A DNA stretch of 64,000 bases from Microbacterium paraoxydans (lineage in GTDB: Bacteria; Actinomycetota; Actinomycetes; Actinomycetales; Microbacteriaceae), in NCBI RefSeq assembly GCF_020524545.1, contig NZ_JAIVLG010000002.1, positions 186,001-250,000 of the forward strand, read 5' to 3'. This document shows, piece after piece, positions 17,760 to 25,583 of this stretch. Made by a program: the position numbers and the translations under genes. How positions within the stretch are numbered: position 1 is the stretch's first letter; each line of letters starts with the position of its first letter. Under the pieces are notes generated by a model. The model worked only from the letters and a program-made list of their open reading frames with translations, was not told where the DNA came from and did not search any database.

Positions 17760-18989
17760 ATGCCCGCGGTAGATCTCCGCGAGCTCGTCAAGGCGCCAAT
17801 CGAGTTGACGGGCACGTTCGCGGCGCCCTCGAACTCGCATCCGATTCACGATGGCATCAACCAGAATCGGCAGTACACCTCCAACAGTGCCGCGCCTATC
17901 GCCCTGCCCCGGGGCGGGCGCGGACTGGAGCGATTGAAAGTGGCCATCCACGACCCCGTATCCGGGATGGATGCCGAGCGTGCCCTCGAGTCGCACGTGA
18001 AGCTTCTCACCGAAGCCCCGTTTCATCACATGCTGCCCGGGACGGCGCTTCTCGGCCCGGAAGGGGAGGAGCTAGACCCGCAACTGGCTGCGCGCACGCG
18101 TGGCATCCTCTTCACTGCCGTGTTCCGTGACCCTGATGAGACCTTCGAGGACCACATGTTCTCCGCACCTCGCGTCGGAGCGGTGGCGACCCTCACTGTG
18201 CTTCCGGACCCCAACGACAAGCGACGAATGGAAGACGCATGGCTACAGGTGCAGTGGGTGCGCTCATCGAGCTCGATGCTCGACGCTCTGTTGCGTGTGT
18301 CCGGTCTTCACCTCGACGTGCCCCACGTCCATCGTCGCATCGAGATCCTCATCGCCGAAGATCTGGCTGCCCAACAGCCCAGCCTGCCGGACGAGGTCTC
18401 GCGCGTCGCGATGATGCTCGGCGGTAACCCGCAGATCCACGTGGTCGCTCACTCCGACTGGGGTAAGACAGCGACGAAGGTACGGGCTAGCAACCCCTTC
18501 GAACTCGTGGTCCTCGGCTCTGGTGTGCATGAGAAGGTCGTGGCCGAGTTCACGAGCCGGCACGGGGAGCAGAACCTCCACCGCGCGAACGTAGATACAG
18601 CTGACCGGGCGATCCCGTGGCTGCTGGACTTCCTTCCGCACATCATGGGCGTCACCCCGGCCCTGATGAGCTACCCGCAGACCGAAGCCGCGGCCGGTCG
18701 GCCGCGCATGCCCGTGAAGCGGCCGGTGAGGTGCCTGCACCATGGTGACAACCGTTATGTCCTGGATGGGGACAGCGGCGAGTGGTGGACGCGGGACTTC
18801 GCCCAGCATGGGTCCGCGGAGAAGACCATCTTCAAGACCTACGAGATGATTAGCGGCGATTTGTTCTGGGCCTCGGACCGCGACGCTCAGGGCGCGGTCA
18901 TCGCAGACAAACACAAGGGCCCGAAAGGCGACAAGATTCTCCTCCGCGAGACCGGCGCCTGCGGGCATCCCGCCATCCACCTCCACTAG
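17760..18989 (+). CDS. Hypothetical 409-aa partner of the OST-HTH protein
   Basis: ATG at 17760, six bases after the OST-HTH stop codon. I do not recognise a domain. Visible features are an N-terminal SNSHPIHDGINQNRQYTSN segment, a central alpha/beta region (AVATLTVLPDPND; IEILIAEDLAAQ; IHVVAHSDWGKTATKVRASNP; FELVVLGSGVHEKVVAEF) that could be a Rossmann-like or nuclease-like core, and a C-terminal half with His/Asp-rich strands (CLHHGDNRYVLDGDSGEWW; FWASDRDAQGAVI). No signal peptide or membrane segment. Codon use is normal for the host. It probably acts with the OST-HTH protein; activity is unknown. Confidence 0.7.
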   Translation: MPAVDLRELVKAPIELTGTFAAPSNSHPIHDGINQNRQYTSNSAAPIALPRGGRGLERLKVAIHDPVSGMDAERALESHVKLLTEAPFHHMLPGTALLGPEGEELDPQLAARTRGILFTAVFRDPDETFEDHMFSAPRVGAVATLTVLPDPNDKRRMEDAWLQVQWVRSSSSMLDALLRVSGLHLDVPHVHRRIEILIAEDLAAQQPSLPDEVSRVAMMLGGNPQIHVVAHSDWGKTATKVRASNPFELVVLGSGVHEKVVAEFTSRHGEQNLHRANVDTADRAIPWLLDFLPHIMGVTPALMSYPQTEAAAGRPRMPVKRPVRCLHHGDNRYVLDGDSGEWWTRDFAQHGSAEKTIFKTYEMISGDLFWASDRDAQGAVIADKHKGPKGDKILLRETGACGHPAIHLH

Positions 18990-19009
18990 ATGCGTGTGGA
19001 TCGTGTTTT

Positions 19010-19461
19010 AGGGGCTGGAACTCTGCAGCGAGCAGGAACGTGCTGAACGAGTCTGGCGGCAGAATGGTGGACAGCATACGGTTCCCCACCATGACGTTGA
19101 GAGGCGTCTCTTCGCCGGAGTCGTTCTGCATGACGACGACCATCGACCCGTCGGTGTTTCGGAACATAAAGAGGTGGTCGTAGCCGGCCAGGGGCGAGGT
19201 GGGGATGAGTAGCGCGCCGGGCCTGACGAAGGCTGCGATGTGCTTGACGACGTAGTGCTCGTGCGTGAACCGGTGAGTGCGCGTCTCCGGGTCGACGACC
19301 ACCAGAGAGCTCTGCGCCCACCCCTAGCGGCTACTGTCGCCTTCGTCGAGGGCGAGGTTCCAGTACATGTAGGCGTTCGCGCCGTTGCGGAGATAGTGCC
19401 GGAGCAGCGACCATGCGTAGCGGGCGTGCGTGGCCCGCGGCTGTTCGCCGAAGATGACGGA
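19010..19461 (-). pseudogene. GH30-family glycosidase C-terminal relic with in-frame TAG
   Basis: The complement strand encodes the end of a GH30-like (glucosylceramidase-type) enzyme: ATHARYAWSLLRHYLRN and AYMYWNLALDEGDSSR, then a TAG stop (complement of 19324-19326), then in the same frame GWAQSSLVVVDPET, EHYVVKHIAAFVRPGA, the beta-sandwich strands YDHLFMFRNTDGSMVVVMQN and LPPDSFSTFLL. Family members usually have Trp at the stop position (SRWGWAQ), so TGG to TAG is the simplest cause. The catalytic barrel upstream is missing or unrecognisable. The remnant may have carried a catabolic gene before the island was remodelled. Confidence 0.75.
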
Positions 19462-20167
19462 GCCGCCCCAGATGATGGCGCTTGTCACCAAACCCGCCGC
19501 GACGGCGGCGCTGAACGCCACCACCCCATGGATGATGCCCTTTCGATTCCTCGCCCATCGCCACTCCCCAGTGCTTACGTGCACAGCGAACCTATCGCAT
19601 GGACGATCTTGGTCATCCCCACATGCTGGCAGACGCTGTGGCCGGATCTGGCCAACCGGAGCTCCACTCCCATTCGGCAACGAGCTCTGGGAATCGATAT
19701 CGACGATGGCCTCCGGTCTCGATGTCTCCAAGCAGATTATCGACTTCGAGGTGCAGCGAACTCATGCACTCAGCGAAGGCCTCGGAGAGTAGCTGAGCGC
19801 TAGAGTGATGTCGAATGCCGTGGCGCGTCAGACGCTGGTTCTGCACCTGAGAGGCGGCAGGAGAACTGGTCACTGGCGCACCCCTGCCAATACGAGACAC
19901 ACAGGTCGGAGTGAGGCGGCGCGTGCAGGGATGCGCTGAGCGAGCGACGCCCACTGTTCGCTACCGACGATGCCTGGCGATGGCTCGCCTCCACGCGTCG
20001 CTAGGTCTTCGACCTCTACGCTCCTTAGAAACCTACCGACCCGCGGCCACCCGAATCTTCCAAGCGACGAGGGCCCGCAGTTCCGCGCCAATGCATCTAT
20101 TCTCGTCGACGATCTGTAGCGGAGGAAATCGCCGACGCGCCACCACACGAGTGAATAGGATCGTGAT
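19462..20167. other. No gene recognised between two relics
   Basis: About 700 bases with only short or protein-unlike open frames. One minus-strand frame (around 19700-19880: LLSEAFAECMSSLHLEVDN, then RYRFPELVAEWE) looks more protein-like and could be another decayed gene, but has no good start and no family I know. Confidence 0.4.
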
Positions 20168-20773
20168 GTGGCGAACAACGCATCCTCAGTGAAGCATGAA
20201 GAGGACCGCGTTCGGGACCTCGGCGAGATTGCGGGATCCGTACCGCACCTCATACCCGTTGTTGGCCTGGTCGTCGACGATTAGGGGGCAGAGGTCTTTC
20301 ACTCAGCGACTCTGAGCTATCGCCGCGGTGTCGACGCCGCAGCGATCATATGCGCCCACGCTAGTTGCGAACGCGATCTGCTCGCAGACCTCGACCACTG
20401 GAGCATTGGCCGCTTTGATGAGCCACCGAAGCGGTTCAACATGTGGGGACTCGGGGCGATCCTGAACCACGTGGAGAAAGACCTTCCACCCGCGCTCCAT
20501 ACACAGCTCACCCAGCTCAATGACCGCCGGAAAATTCTGTACCACTACGGCCACTCAGGCACCGCGTCAGGCATCCACCAAAGCGTTCTGGAGTACGCGT
20601 CCGTGCACCAAAACACTGTGGCTCAGGAACTAGTGCGTGAACGTGGCGGACTCGTCGACCCGAAGGCGGTCTACGACGAGTGCAAAGAGAGACTTCTGCG
20701 CCTCTGGGCGAAAGAGTCGGTCGCTGCTGCATTCGCCCTGCATTCGTGGCTCTTCACAGGCCCGTCCTCGTGA
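20168..20773 (+). pseudogene. Hypothetical gene with an in-frame amber stop at codon 39
   Basis: GTG at 20168 opens a frame reading ANNASSVKHEEDRVRDLGE ... LIPVVGLVVDD, then TAG at 20282-20284. The same frame continues without another stop to 20773 with convincing protein sequence (GAEVFHSATLSYRRGVDAA; AIICAHASCERDLLADLDHW; WAKESVAAAFALHSWLFTG). A continuous product would be about 201 aa, helical and HEPN-like in feel, but I do not recognise the family. The first ATG after the stop (20441) would give 110 aa and start mid-domain, so that is unlikely to be the true start. Confidence 0.55.
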
Positions 20774-21188
20774 ACCGTTGGTAGGTGCGCCATGCGGGTA
20801 GAGAGGTAACGCCCGTAGCGGAGGCAGTGTGATCACCGACTTGATTCCGCTATCCGACGAACGCGGTGAAAACCGTCTATAGCTCAGCACGTCGCGATGC
20901 GGCTCCGTGGTCACCGGTATCGACGGGGATCATGGGGTTGGGTGACGGGTCGGGTTTGTCGTCGGGCTACTTCGAGTCGGAGTTCAAGTGAGAGTAGGGG
21001 AGACGGAGATCTCTGTGGGAATAGCGAAAGGATGGGGTGGGAAACGCGTAGGAATAGCGATTCGCGCGTCCTGTAGAGAGTAGAGCGAAAAGAGATACGG
21101 GATCAGCCCACCATTGTGATGTCCCGCGACGTCCAAGGTCTCCCGACGGGGTTTGGACGATGACCCGACGCCGCGGCACAATTCAGGA
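20774..21188. other. Intergenic, no gene; short direct repeat
   Basis: 415 bases without a convincing coding frame. The 10-mer GGAATAGCGA occurs at 21017-21026 and 21050-21059, 33 bp apart, in a purine-rich stretch. Its meaning is unknown. Confidence 0.4.
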
Positions 21189-21761
21189 ATGGCACAACGA
21201 CGCGCGGTCGCGGCAGCAGGCGCTCTCGTGTGCGTCCTGACCACTGCAGTTCTTTCCGGATGCTCGATCCGGGAAGCGGAAACCCCGGCAACGGCGGCCG
21301 CGGAATCGTCCCCGGAGCCGGCCGCATCCCCGCTCCCTGGGCCCGCCCCCGAGCCCACGCCGGTCTGTGTTCGTCCAGGTGGCGACGGCATGATCTCCAA
21401 CGGCGAGCCGCTCAACGTGGAGCTGTACTCAGCGCTCCATGACTACGGCGCCCGTGACGGAGCTAACGGCACGGTGGAGTACGCCGATGATGGAACCCTC
21501 GCCGCCTACGAGGTCGCATCCGGCGACTACGTGGACGCGATACTCGAACGGCTCTGCGTGGGCTTCTACTCGTTGCAGGCTCTCAACGCGGTGCGTCGCG
21601 GAAGCGTCCACTCCGTCGACCCGACCAGTCAGGCGTATCTGACCGGTCTCTATGTCGGGGACACACTGAACCTCAGCCCCTACACGATCACGAGCGTCGG
21701 AGACGTCAACGGCGAGGTCTTCAGTTACGAAGCGTCCTTCATCGTCCCGCCGCAGAGATGA
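21189..21761 (+). CDS. Lipoprotein with LysM-like domain
   Basis: 190 aa from ATG 21189 (a longer frame from 21153 would put polar residues before the signal). The signal peptide AAAGALVCVLTTAVLSGC ends in the lipobox LSGC, so it should be a membrane-anchored lipoprotein on the outer face. A Pro/Ala/Glu-rich linker follows. The C-terminal part (AAYEVASGDYVDAILERLC, then LQALN, then GLYVGDTLNLSPY) has the pattern of a LysM peptidoglycan-binding domain. It is monocistronic as far as can be seen. Probable cell-wall-associated role; specific function unknown. Confidence 0.8.
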   Translation: MAQRRAVAAAGALVCVLTTAVLSGCSIREAETPATAAAESSPEPAASPLPGPAPEPTPVCVRPGGDGMISNGEPLNVELYSALHDYGARDGANGTVEYADDGTLAAYEVASGDYVDAILERLCVGFYSLQALNAVRRGSVHSVDPTSQAYLTGLYVGDTLNLSPYTITSVGDVNGEVFSYEASFIVPPQR

Positions 21762-21819
21762 GCTCCGGGCTCCGGGGAGGACCGAGAACCGGATGCACCA
21801 GGACCGGCCGGTGTGGAGG

Positions 21820-22110
21820 TCAGAAGCCGCCGGCGTCGTCCACGGGCAGCGGGGTGATCTCGGACTTGTGCGTCGCCGCCCAACTGGCGAGGAGACGGAG
21901 CTTCTCCTCGGCCGGGCTGCCCTGGTCCGCGGCGTAGATCATGAGCGAGAGGTTCGGGTCGGCGATGAGCTGAGTACCCACCATGTGCAGCGTGATCTCG
22001 CCGACCGCGGGGTGCACGGCGAGTTTCACGCCTGCGTCGTGCTTGTGCACGATGGCGTTGGCCCAGCGATCGCGGAAGACCTCGCTCCGCGTGGACAGCT
22101 CGACCGGATC
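21820..22110 (-). pseudogene. MmyB-type XRE regulator, C-terminal fragment
   Basis: Complement strand encodes ELSTRSEVFRDRWANAIV, GVKLAVHPAVGEITLHM, DPNLSLMIYAADQGSPAEEK and LRLLASWAA, the C-terminal ligand-binding part of MmyB-like helix-turn-helix regulators. The HTH half and the first part of the ligand domain are missing. Upstream of about 22110 the sequence passes directly into the opposite-strand DUF2255 fragment. This is a remnant, not a functional regulator. Confidence 0.75.
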
Positions 22111-22114
22111 GCTG

Positions 22115-22455
22115 CGACCGACGATCTCCATGTCTCGCCGTTCCGTGAGGACGGCGTCACCTACGGCACCCCGACCTGGATCTGGTCGGTCGTGGTCGAC
22201 GGCAACCTCTATGTCCGCGCGTGGAATGGGCTTGCCTCCCGGTGGCACCGAGCGGCCGCAACCCAGCACGCCGGGCGCATCACCGCGGCGGGGGAGACGT
22301 TCGACGTGCGCTTCGACGCCGCGGACCCCGCCGTCAACGATGCCGTCGACGCCGCATACCGCGCGAAGTACGAGGGCAGTTCCTACTTGCCGCCGATGGT
22401 CGCCGCCCGCACGCGTGCGACGACGACGGTCATCACTCCGGCAGAGGAGCACTGA
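22115..22455 (+). pseudogene. DUF2255-family protein, 5'-truncated
   Basis: Encodes DDLHVSPFREDGVTYGTPTW, then IWSVVVDGNLYVRAWNGL, RITAAGETFDVRF, AAYRAKYEGSSYLPPMVAAR and TVITPAEE, matching most of a DUF2255 protein. It lacks the N-terminal start segment. The open frame extends upstream into the antisense of the MmyB fragment, but that part is not DUF2255. MmyB regulators are often divergent from the genes they control, so both fragments probably come from one divergent pair. Confidence 0.75.
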
Positions 22456-22684
22456 ACTCCTCGGCGACGGATACCGGGAGCCTCAGCCCAGTGCCAGCAA
22501 TGTGGTGTGCGTGGGCCGCGCCGGGGCTCCCGGTACAGCATCGCGGAGCTCTCCACGGTGTGCGGCGCGTGACCGTCACGGCCGAGAACGGGCCCCGCAC
22601 GGTCACACATGACATCGGGACCTTTCTCGGCCATTCTGAGTTCCTGCCGGGAAGACTCGTTGCGACATGACCGTCGAACCGTGA

Positions 22685-24991
22685 CTATGACGAAGGTTCG
22701 AGCTCGATCGTGACCTTCTCGATCCTGCCGGTGAAGACGAACGGGAGCTGATACGTGAAGTCGACAGGAGACCCCACGTCCATGCCGATGTCGAGTCCCT
22801 CCGAGAGCGAAAGCTGCGCGGGGATGGACCGCTCCATGCGCCCCTCGGCGACGACCCTGCCATCGACCGAGAGCGACACCGCGCCACCCTTCCCGACTCC
22901 ACCCCCGTCATACCGGAAGTCCACGACGATCTGCCTCGACCCGGCGGCGAGGGGTTCCTCCGCAGCAAAGGTCGGCCGATCGAGGGCGAGGAAGTTGTAG
23001 ACGAACGTCGGCTTGCCGTCTCTCAGATACAGCCCGTAGCCGCCCTCGAGGCCGCCATGGGTCACGATCATTCCCTCGGCACCTTCCGTGGGGATATCGA
23101 CATCGGCCGTGATGCGCCAGGACTTGTTGAGCATCGGCAAGCACGCCGCGTCCGGGAGGCCGATCATGCCGGGGTAGTAGGTGGCGCTCTTTCGGCCACC
23201 GGTGAGAGACGGCCGCCCCATCGCTTCGGAGTTGAAGCGCTCGGTCGCGCGCCAATCGAGCGGAAGCACCTGGTACTTCGACGCCTCGGCCCACCACAGA
23301 TCCTGCAACTGGCGCAGGCGCTCCGGATGCTCGGCAGCGAGATCCTTCGCCTGGGAGAAGTCATCATCGACGTTGTAGAGCTCCCAGACCGCGTCATCCG
23401 GATCCCAGTTCTGCCGGTTCGGGTTCCACGGCACGAAGCTCGGCGCAGAGGCCATCCAACCATCGTGGTACAGGCCGCGGTTGGCTCCCAGCTCGAAGTA
23501 CTGGGTGCGGCGAGTCTCAGGGGCGTCGGCATCGATCAGCGCCCGGGCGAAACTGTGCCCTTCGATGGGCTTCTGCGTGGTGCCGTTCAGCGAATCCGGC
23601 GGTGTGATGCCGCACACCTCGTAGAGCGTCGGCACGATGTCGATGACATGCAGGAACTGCTCGCGCAGTCCGCCGCGGTCGGTGATGCGATCCGGCCACG
23701 AGATGATCATCGGATTGCGGGTGCCTCCGAAGTGCGACGCCACCTGCTTCGTCCACTGGAACGGCGCGTTCATCGCGTGCGCCCACGAGGAGGGGAAGTG
23801 GTTGAAGTGCTTCGGGCCGCCGAGCTCATCGATCGCGAGCAGGTTGTCCTCCCAGTGCTCGCTGATGCCGTTGAAGAACAGGTTCTCGCACAGCGAGCCC
23901 TCGAGCCCACCTTCGGCACTGGAGCCGTTGTCGCCTGCGATGTAGATGATGATCGTGTTGTCCGCGTCCGGCAGCTCCTTGACCGCATCGATCACTCGTC
24001 CGATGTGGTGATCGACGTGGGCACCGTACGCCGCGAAGACCTCCATCATCCGCGCGTACAGTCGGCGCTGGTCGTCGTTGAGCTCCGCCCAGGATGGCAA
24101 GCCCTCCGAGCGCGCTGTGAGCTCGGTATCGGACGGGACGACGCCGAGCGCCTTCTGCCGTTCGAGCGTCTGCTCACGGTAGACGTCCCACCCTTCGTCG
24201 AACTGGCCGCGGAACTTCTCGATCCATTCCTGCGGGGCATGGTGCGGCGCGTGCGTCGCCCCGGTGGCGAGATAGAGGAAGTACGGCTTGTCCGGCGCGA
24301 TCGACTTCGCCCGACGAACCCAGTCGATCGCTTTGTCGGCGAGGTCCTCGGTGAGGTGGTAGTTCGGGTCGCTGGATGCGGGAACGAGGTCGCGGTTCTC
24401 GAACAGGACCGGGTTCCAGTGGTTCATGTCGCCCGCGTTGAACCCGTAGAAGTAGTCGAATCCGAGTCCGTTGGCCCAGCGGTCGAACGGGCCCACCGCG
24501 CTCGTCTCCCACGGAGGTGTGTTGTGGTTCTTCCCCACCCACGCCGTCATATAGCCGTTCTGGCGCAGGACCTCACCGATCGTGCCGCAGTTCTTGGGCA
24601 GCACGCAGGTGTAGCCGTCGTAGCCGGTGGCGATCTCGGTGATGCCCGCGAAGGAGGCAGAGTGATGATTGCGGCCTGTGATGAGGGCCGCGCGCGTCGG
24701 GGAGCACAGTGCCGTCGTATGGAACCTGTTGAACGCGATGCCCTCCTCGCGCAGGCGATCCATCGTCGGCGACGGCACACCTCCTCCGAAGGTCGAGAAC
24801 TGACCGAAGCCCGCGTCGTCCAGGAGCACGAGCACGATATTGGGGGCACCCTCCGGAGGGCTCACGGGCTGCGGGAACGTCGCAGGATCAGAGTCCAGGA
24901 AGGTGCGACCGACTTCGCCGGCATACCGGAAGTCGGGGCGAGGGAGAACCTTCGGGGTCGAAGGGGCAGAGAACGCAGACGAGTCAGACAT
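22685..24991 (-). CDS. Arylsulfatase (type I, formylglycine-dependent)
   Basis: 768 aa. Start ATG 24991 was chosen because AAGGAG lies 4 nt upstream; the 80-residue in-frame extension lacks a binding site. Sulfatase hallmarks are the metal-binding VLLDDAGFGQ (55-64) and C96-S-P-T-R100, the C-x-P-x-R signature whose Cys is converted to formylglycine. The long form with a C-terminal beta-sandwich (GGLEGGYGLYLRDGKPTFVY, DGRVVAEGR) is common in actinobacterial arylsulfatases. There is no signal peptide, so it is probably cytoplasmic. A formylglycine-generating enzyme is not in the window. Likely role: sulfate or sulfated-compound scavenging. Confidence 0.93.
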   Translation of the reverse strand: MSDSSAFSAPSTPKVLPRPDFRYAGEVGRTFLDSDPATFPQPVSPPEGAPNIVLVLLDDAGFGQFSTFGGGVPSPTMDRLREEGIAFNRFHTTALCSPTRAALITGRNHHSASFAGITEIATGYDGYTCVLPKNCGTIGEVLRQNGYMTAWVGKNHNTPPWETSAVGPFDRWANGLGFDYFYGFNAGDMNHWNPVLFENRDLVPASSDPNYHLTEDLADKAIDWVRRAKSIAPDKPYFLYLATGATHAPHHAPQEWIEKFRGQFDEGWDVYREQTLERQKALGVVPSDTELTARSEGLPSWAELNDDQRRLYARMMEVFAAYGAHVDHHIGRVIDAVKELPDADNTIIIYIAGDNGSSAEGGLEGSLCENLFFNGISEHWEDNLLAIDELGGPKHFNHFPSSWAHAMNAPFQWTKQVASHFGGTRNPMIISWPDRITDRGGLREQFLHVIDIVPTLYEVCGITPPDSLNGTTQKPIEGHSFARALIDADAPETRRTQYFELGANRGLYHDGWMASAPSFVPWNPNRQNWDPDDAVWELYNVDDDFSQAKDLAAEHPERLRQLQDLWWAEASKYQVLPLDWRATERFNSEAMGRPSLTGGRKSATYYPGMIGLPDAACLPMLNKSWRITADVDIPTEGAEGMIVTHGGLEGGYGLYLRDGKPTFVYNFLALDRPTFAAEEPLAAGSRQIVVDFRYDGGGVGKGGAVSLSVDGRVVAEGRMERSIPAQLSLSEGLDIGMDVGSPVDFTYQLPFVFTGRIEKVTIELEPSS

Positions 24992-25106
24992 GGAACTCCT
25001 TAGTGCGGTGATGCGGAGCATTCCAGCAGGGTCGGGTCGATCGTGTCTACCGCGTATCACCGAATACGGGTGACACCGAGGTCGCTTCTCGGCCACACTG
25101 AGTGCC

Positions 25107-25442
25107 ATGGGATCAGCGTTGACCACCATCGGACTTCCCGTCGCCCTCGGCATCATCATGCTGGGGCTCGGGCTCAGCCTCACCCTCGCCGACTTCGCCC
25201 GGGGGCTGAAGCAGCCCAAGGCGGTGATCATCGCCCTGCTGTGTCAGCTCGTACTGCTGCCGGCCATCTGCTTCGGCCTCGTGCTTGCGTTCCAGCTGCA
25301 GCCGATCCTCGCCGTCGGCATGATGATGTTGGCGGCATCGCCGGGCGGCACTACGGTGCTGTTCTGCCTGATCAGCCTCACGATCGGGTTCCTGATCCGC
25401 GAACGGAAATCGGACCTCGCGCCCGTGGCCCCCTCGGCCTAG
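25107..25442 (+). pseudogene. Truncated SBF-like transporter remnant
   Basis: 111 aa. The N-terminal ~80 residues (ALTTIGLPVALGIIMLGLGL, LADFARGLKQPKAVIIAL, LAASPGGTT) match the first helices of bile acid:sodium symporter (SBF/BASS) family proteins, which are normally about 300 aa. The following VLFCLISLTIGFLIRERKS does not fit the SBF continuation and looks like the C-terminus of some other transporter, so an internal deletion or fusion is likely. Divergent from the sulfatase gene (115 bp apart). Confidence 0.55.
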
Positions 25443-25485
25443 TCATTCCGGGCGCCACCGTGCGTCGCCGCGCCACAGGAGGGGC

Positions 25486-25531
25486 TTGACCTTCGACGCG
25501 AGCGTGGTTTAGCATCTGATAAATCGATTTA
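25486..25531 (+). promoter_or_regulatory. Promoter and LacI-type operator of the sugar operon
   Basis: -35 TTGACC (25486-25491), 18 bp, -10 TAGCAT (25510-25515), then the perfect 12-bp palindrome TAAATCGATTTA (25520-25531) over the expected transcription start. Placement and symmetry fit autorepression by the LacI regulator encoded 53 bp downstream. Confidence 0.65.
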
Positions 25532-25583
25532 ACAGTGGCCCAAAATGATGTGGGTCGCCACACGACGGAGTGAGGTGAGAACG

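Noticed and set aside
19613..19954. 113-aa minus-strand frame with a partly protein-like middle
   Set aside because: No ribosome binding site, no family, and flanked by decayed genes; too weak to annotate as a gene.
19324..20284. Amber codon recoding (Pyl or suppressor) explaining both in-frame TAG codons
   Set aside because: Both lie in decaying genes, TAG is an ordinary stop for intact genes in the window, and no suppressor tRNA or pyl gene is present.
3584..22700. Search for a direct repeat of the tRNA-Tyr 3' end at the right side of the island
   Set aside because: No second copy of GGTTCGAATCCCTCACTCGC was found, and no integrase, so a classical tRNA-integrated island is not supported.
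23057..25003. 648-aa plus-strand open frame antisense to the sulfatase gene
   Set aside because: Arg/Asp/Val-rich shadow of a GC-rich gene; the minus strand has full sulfatase motifs and a good ribosome binding site.
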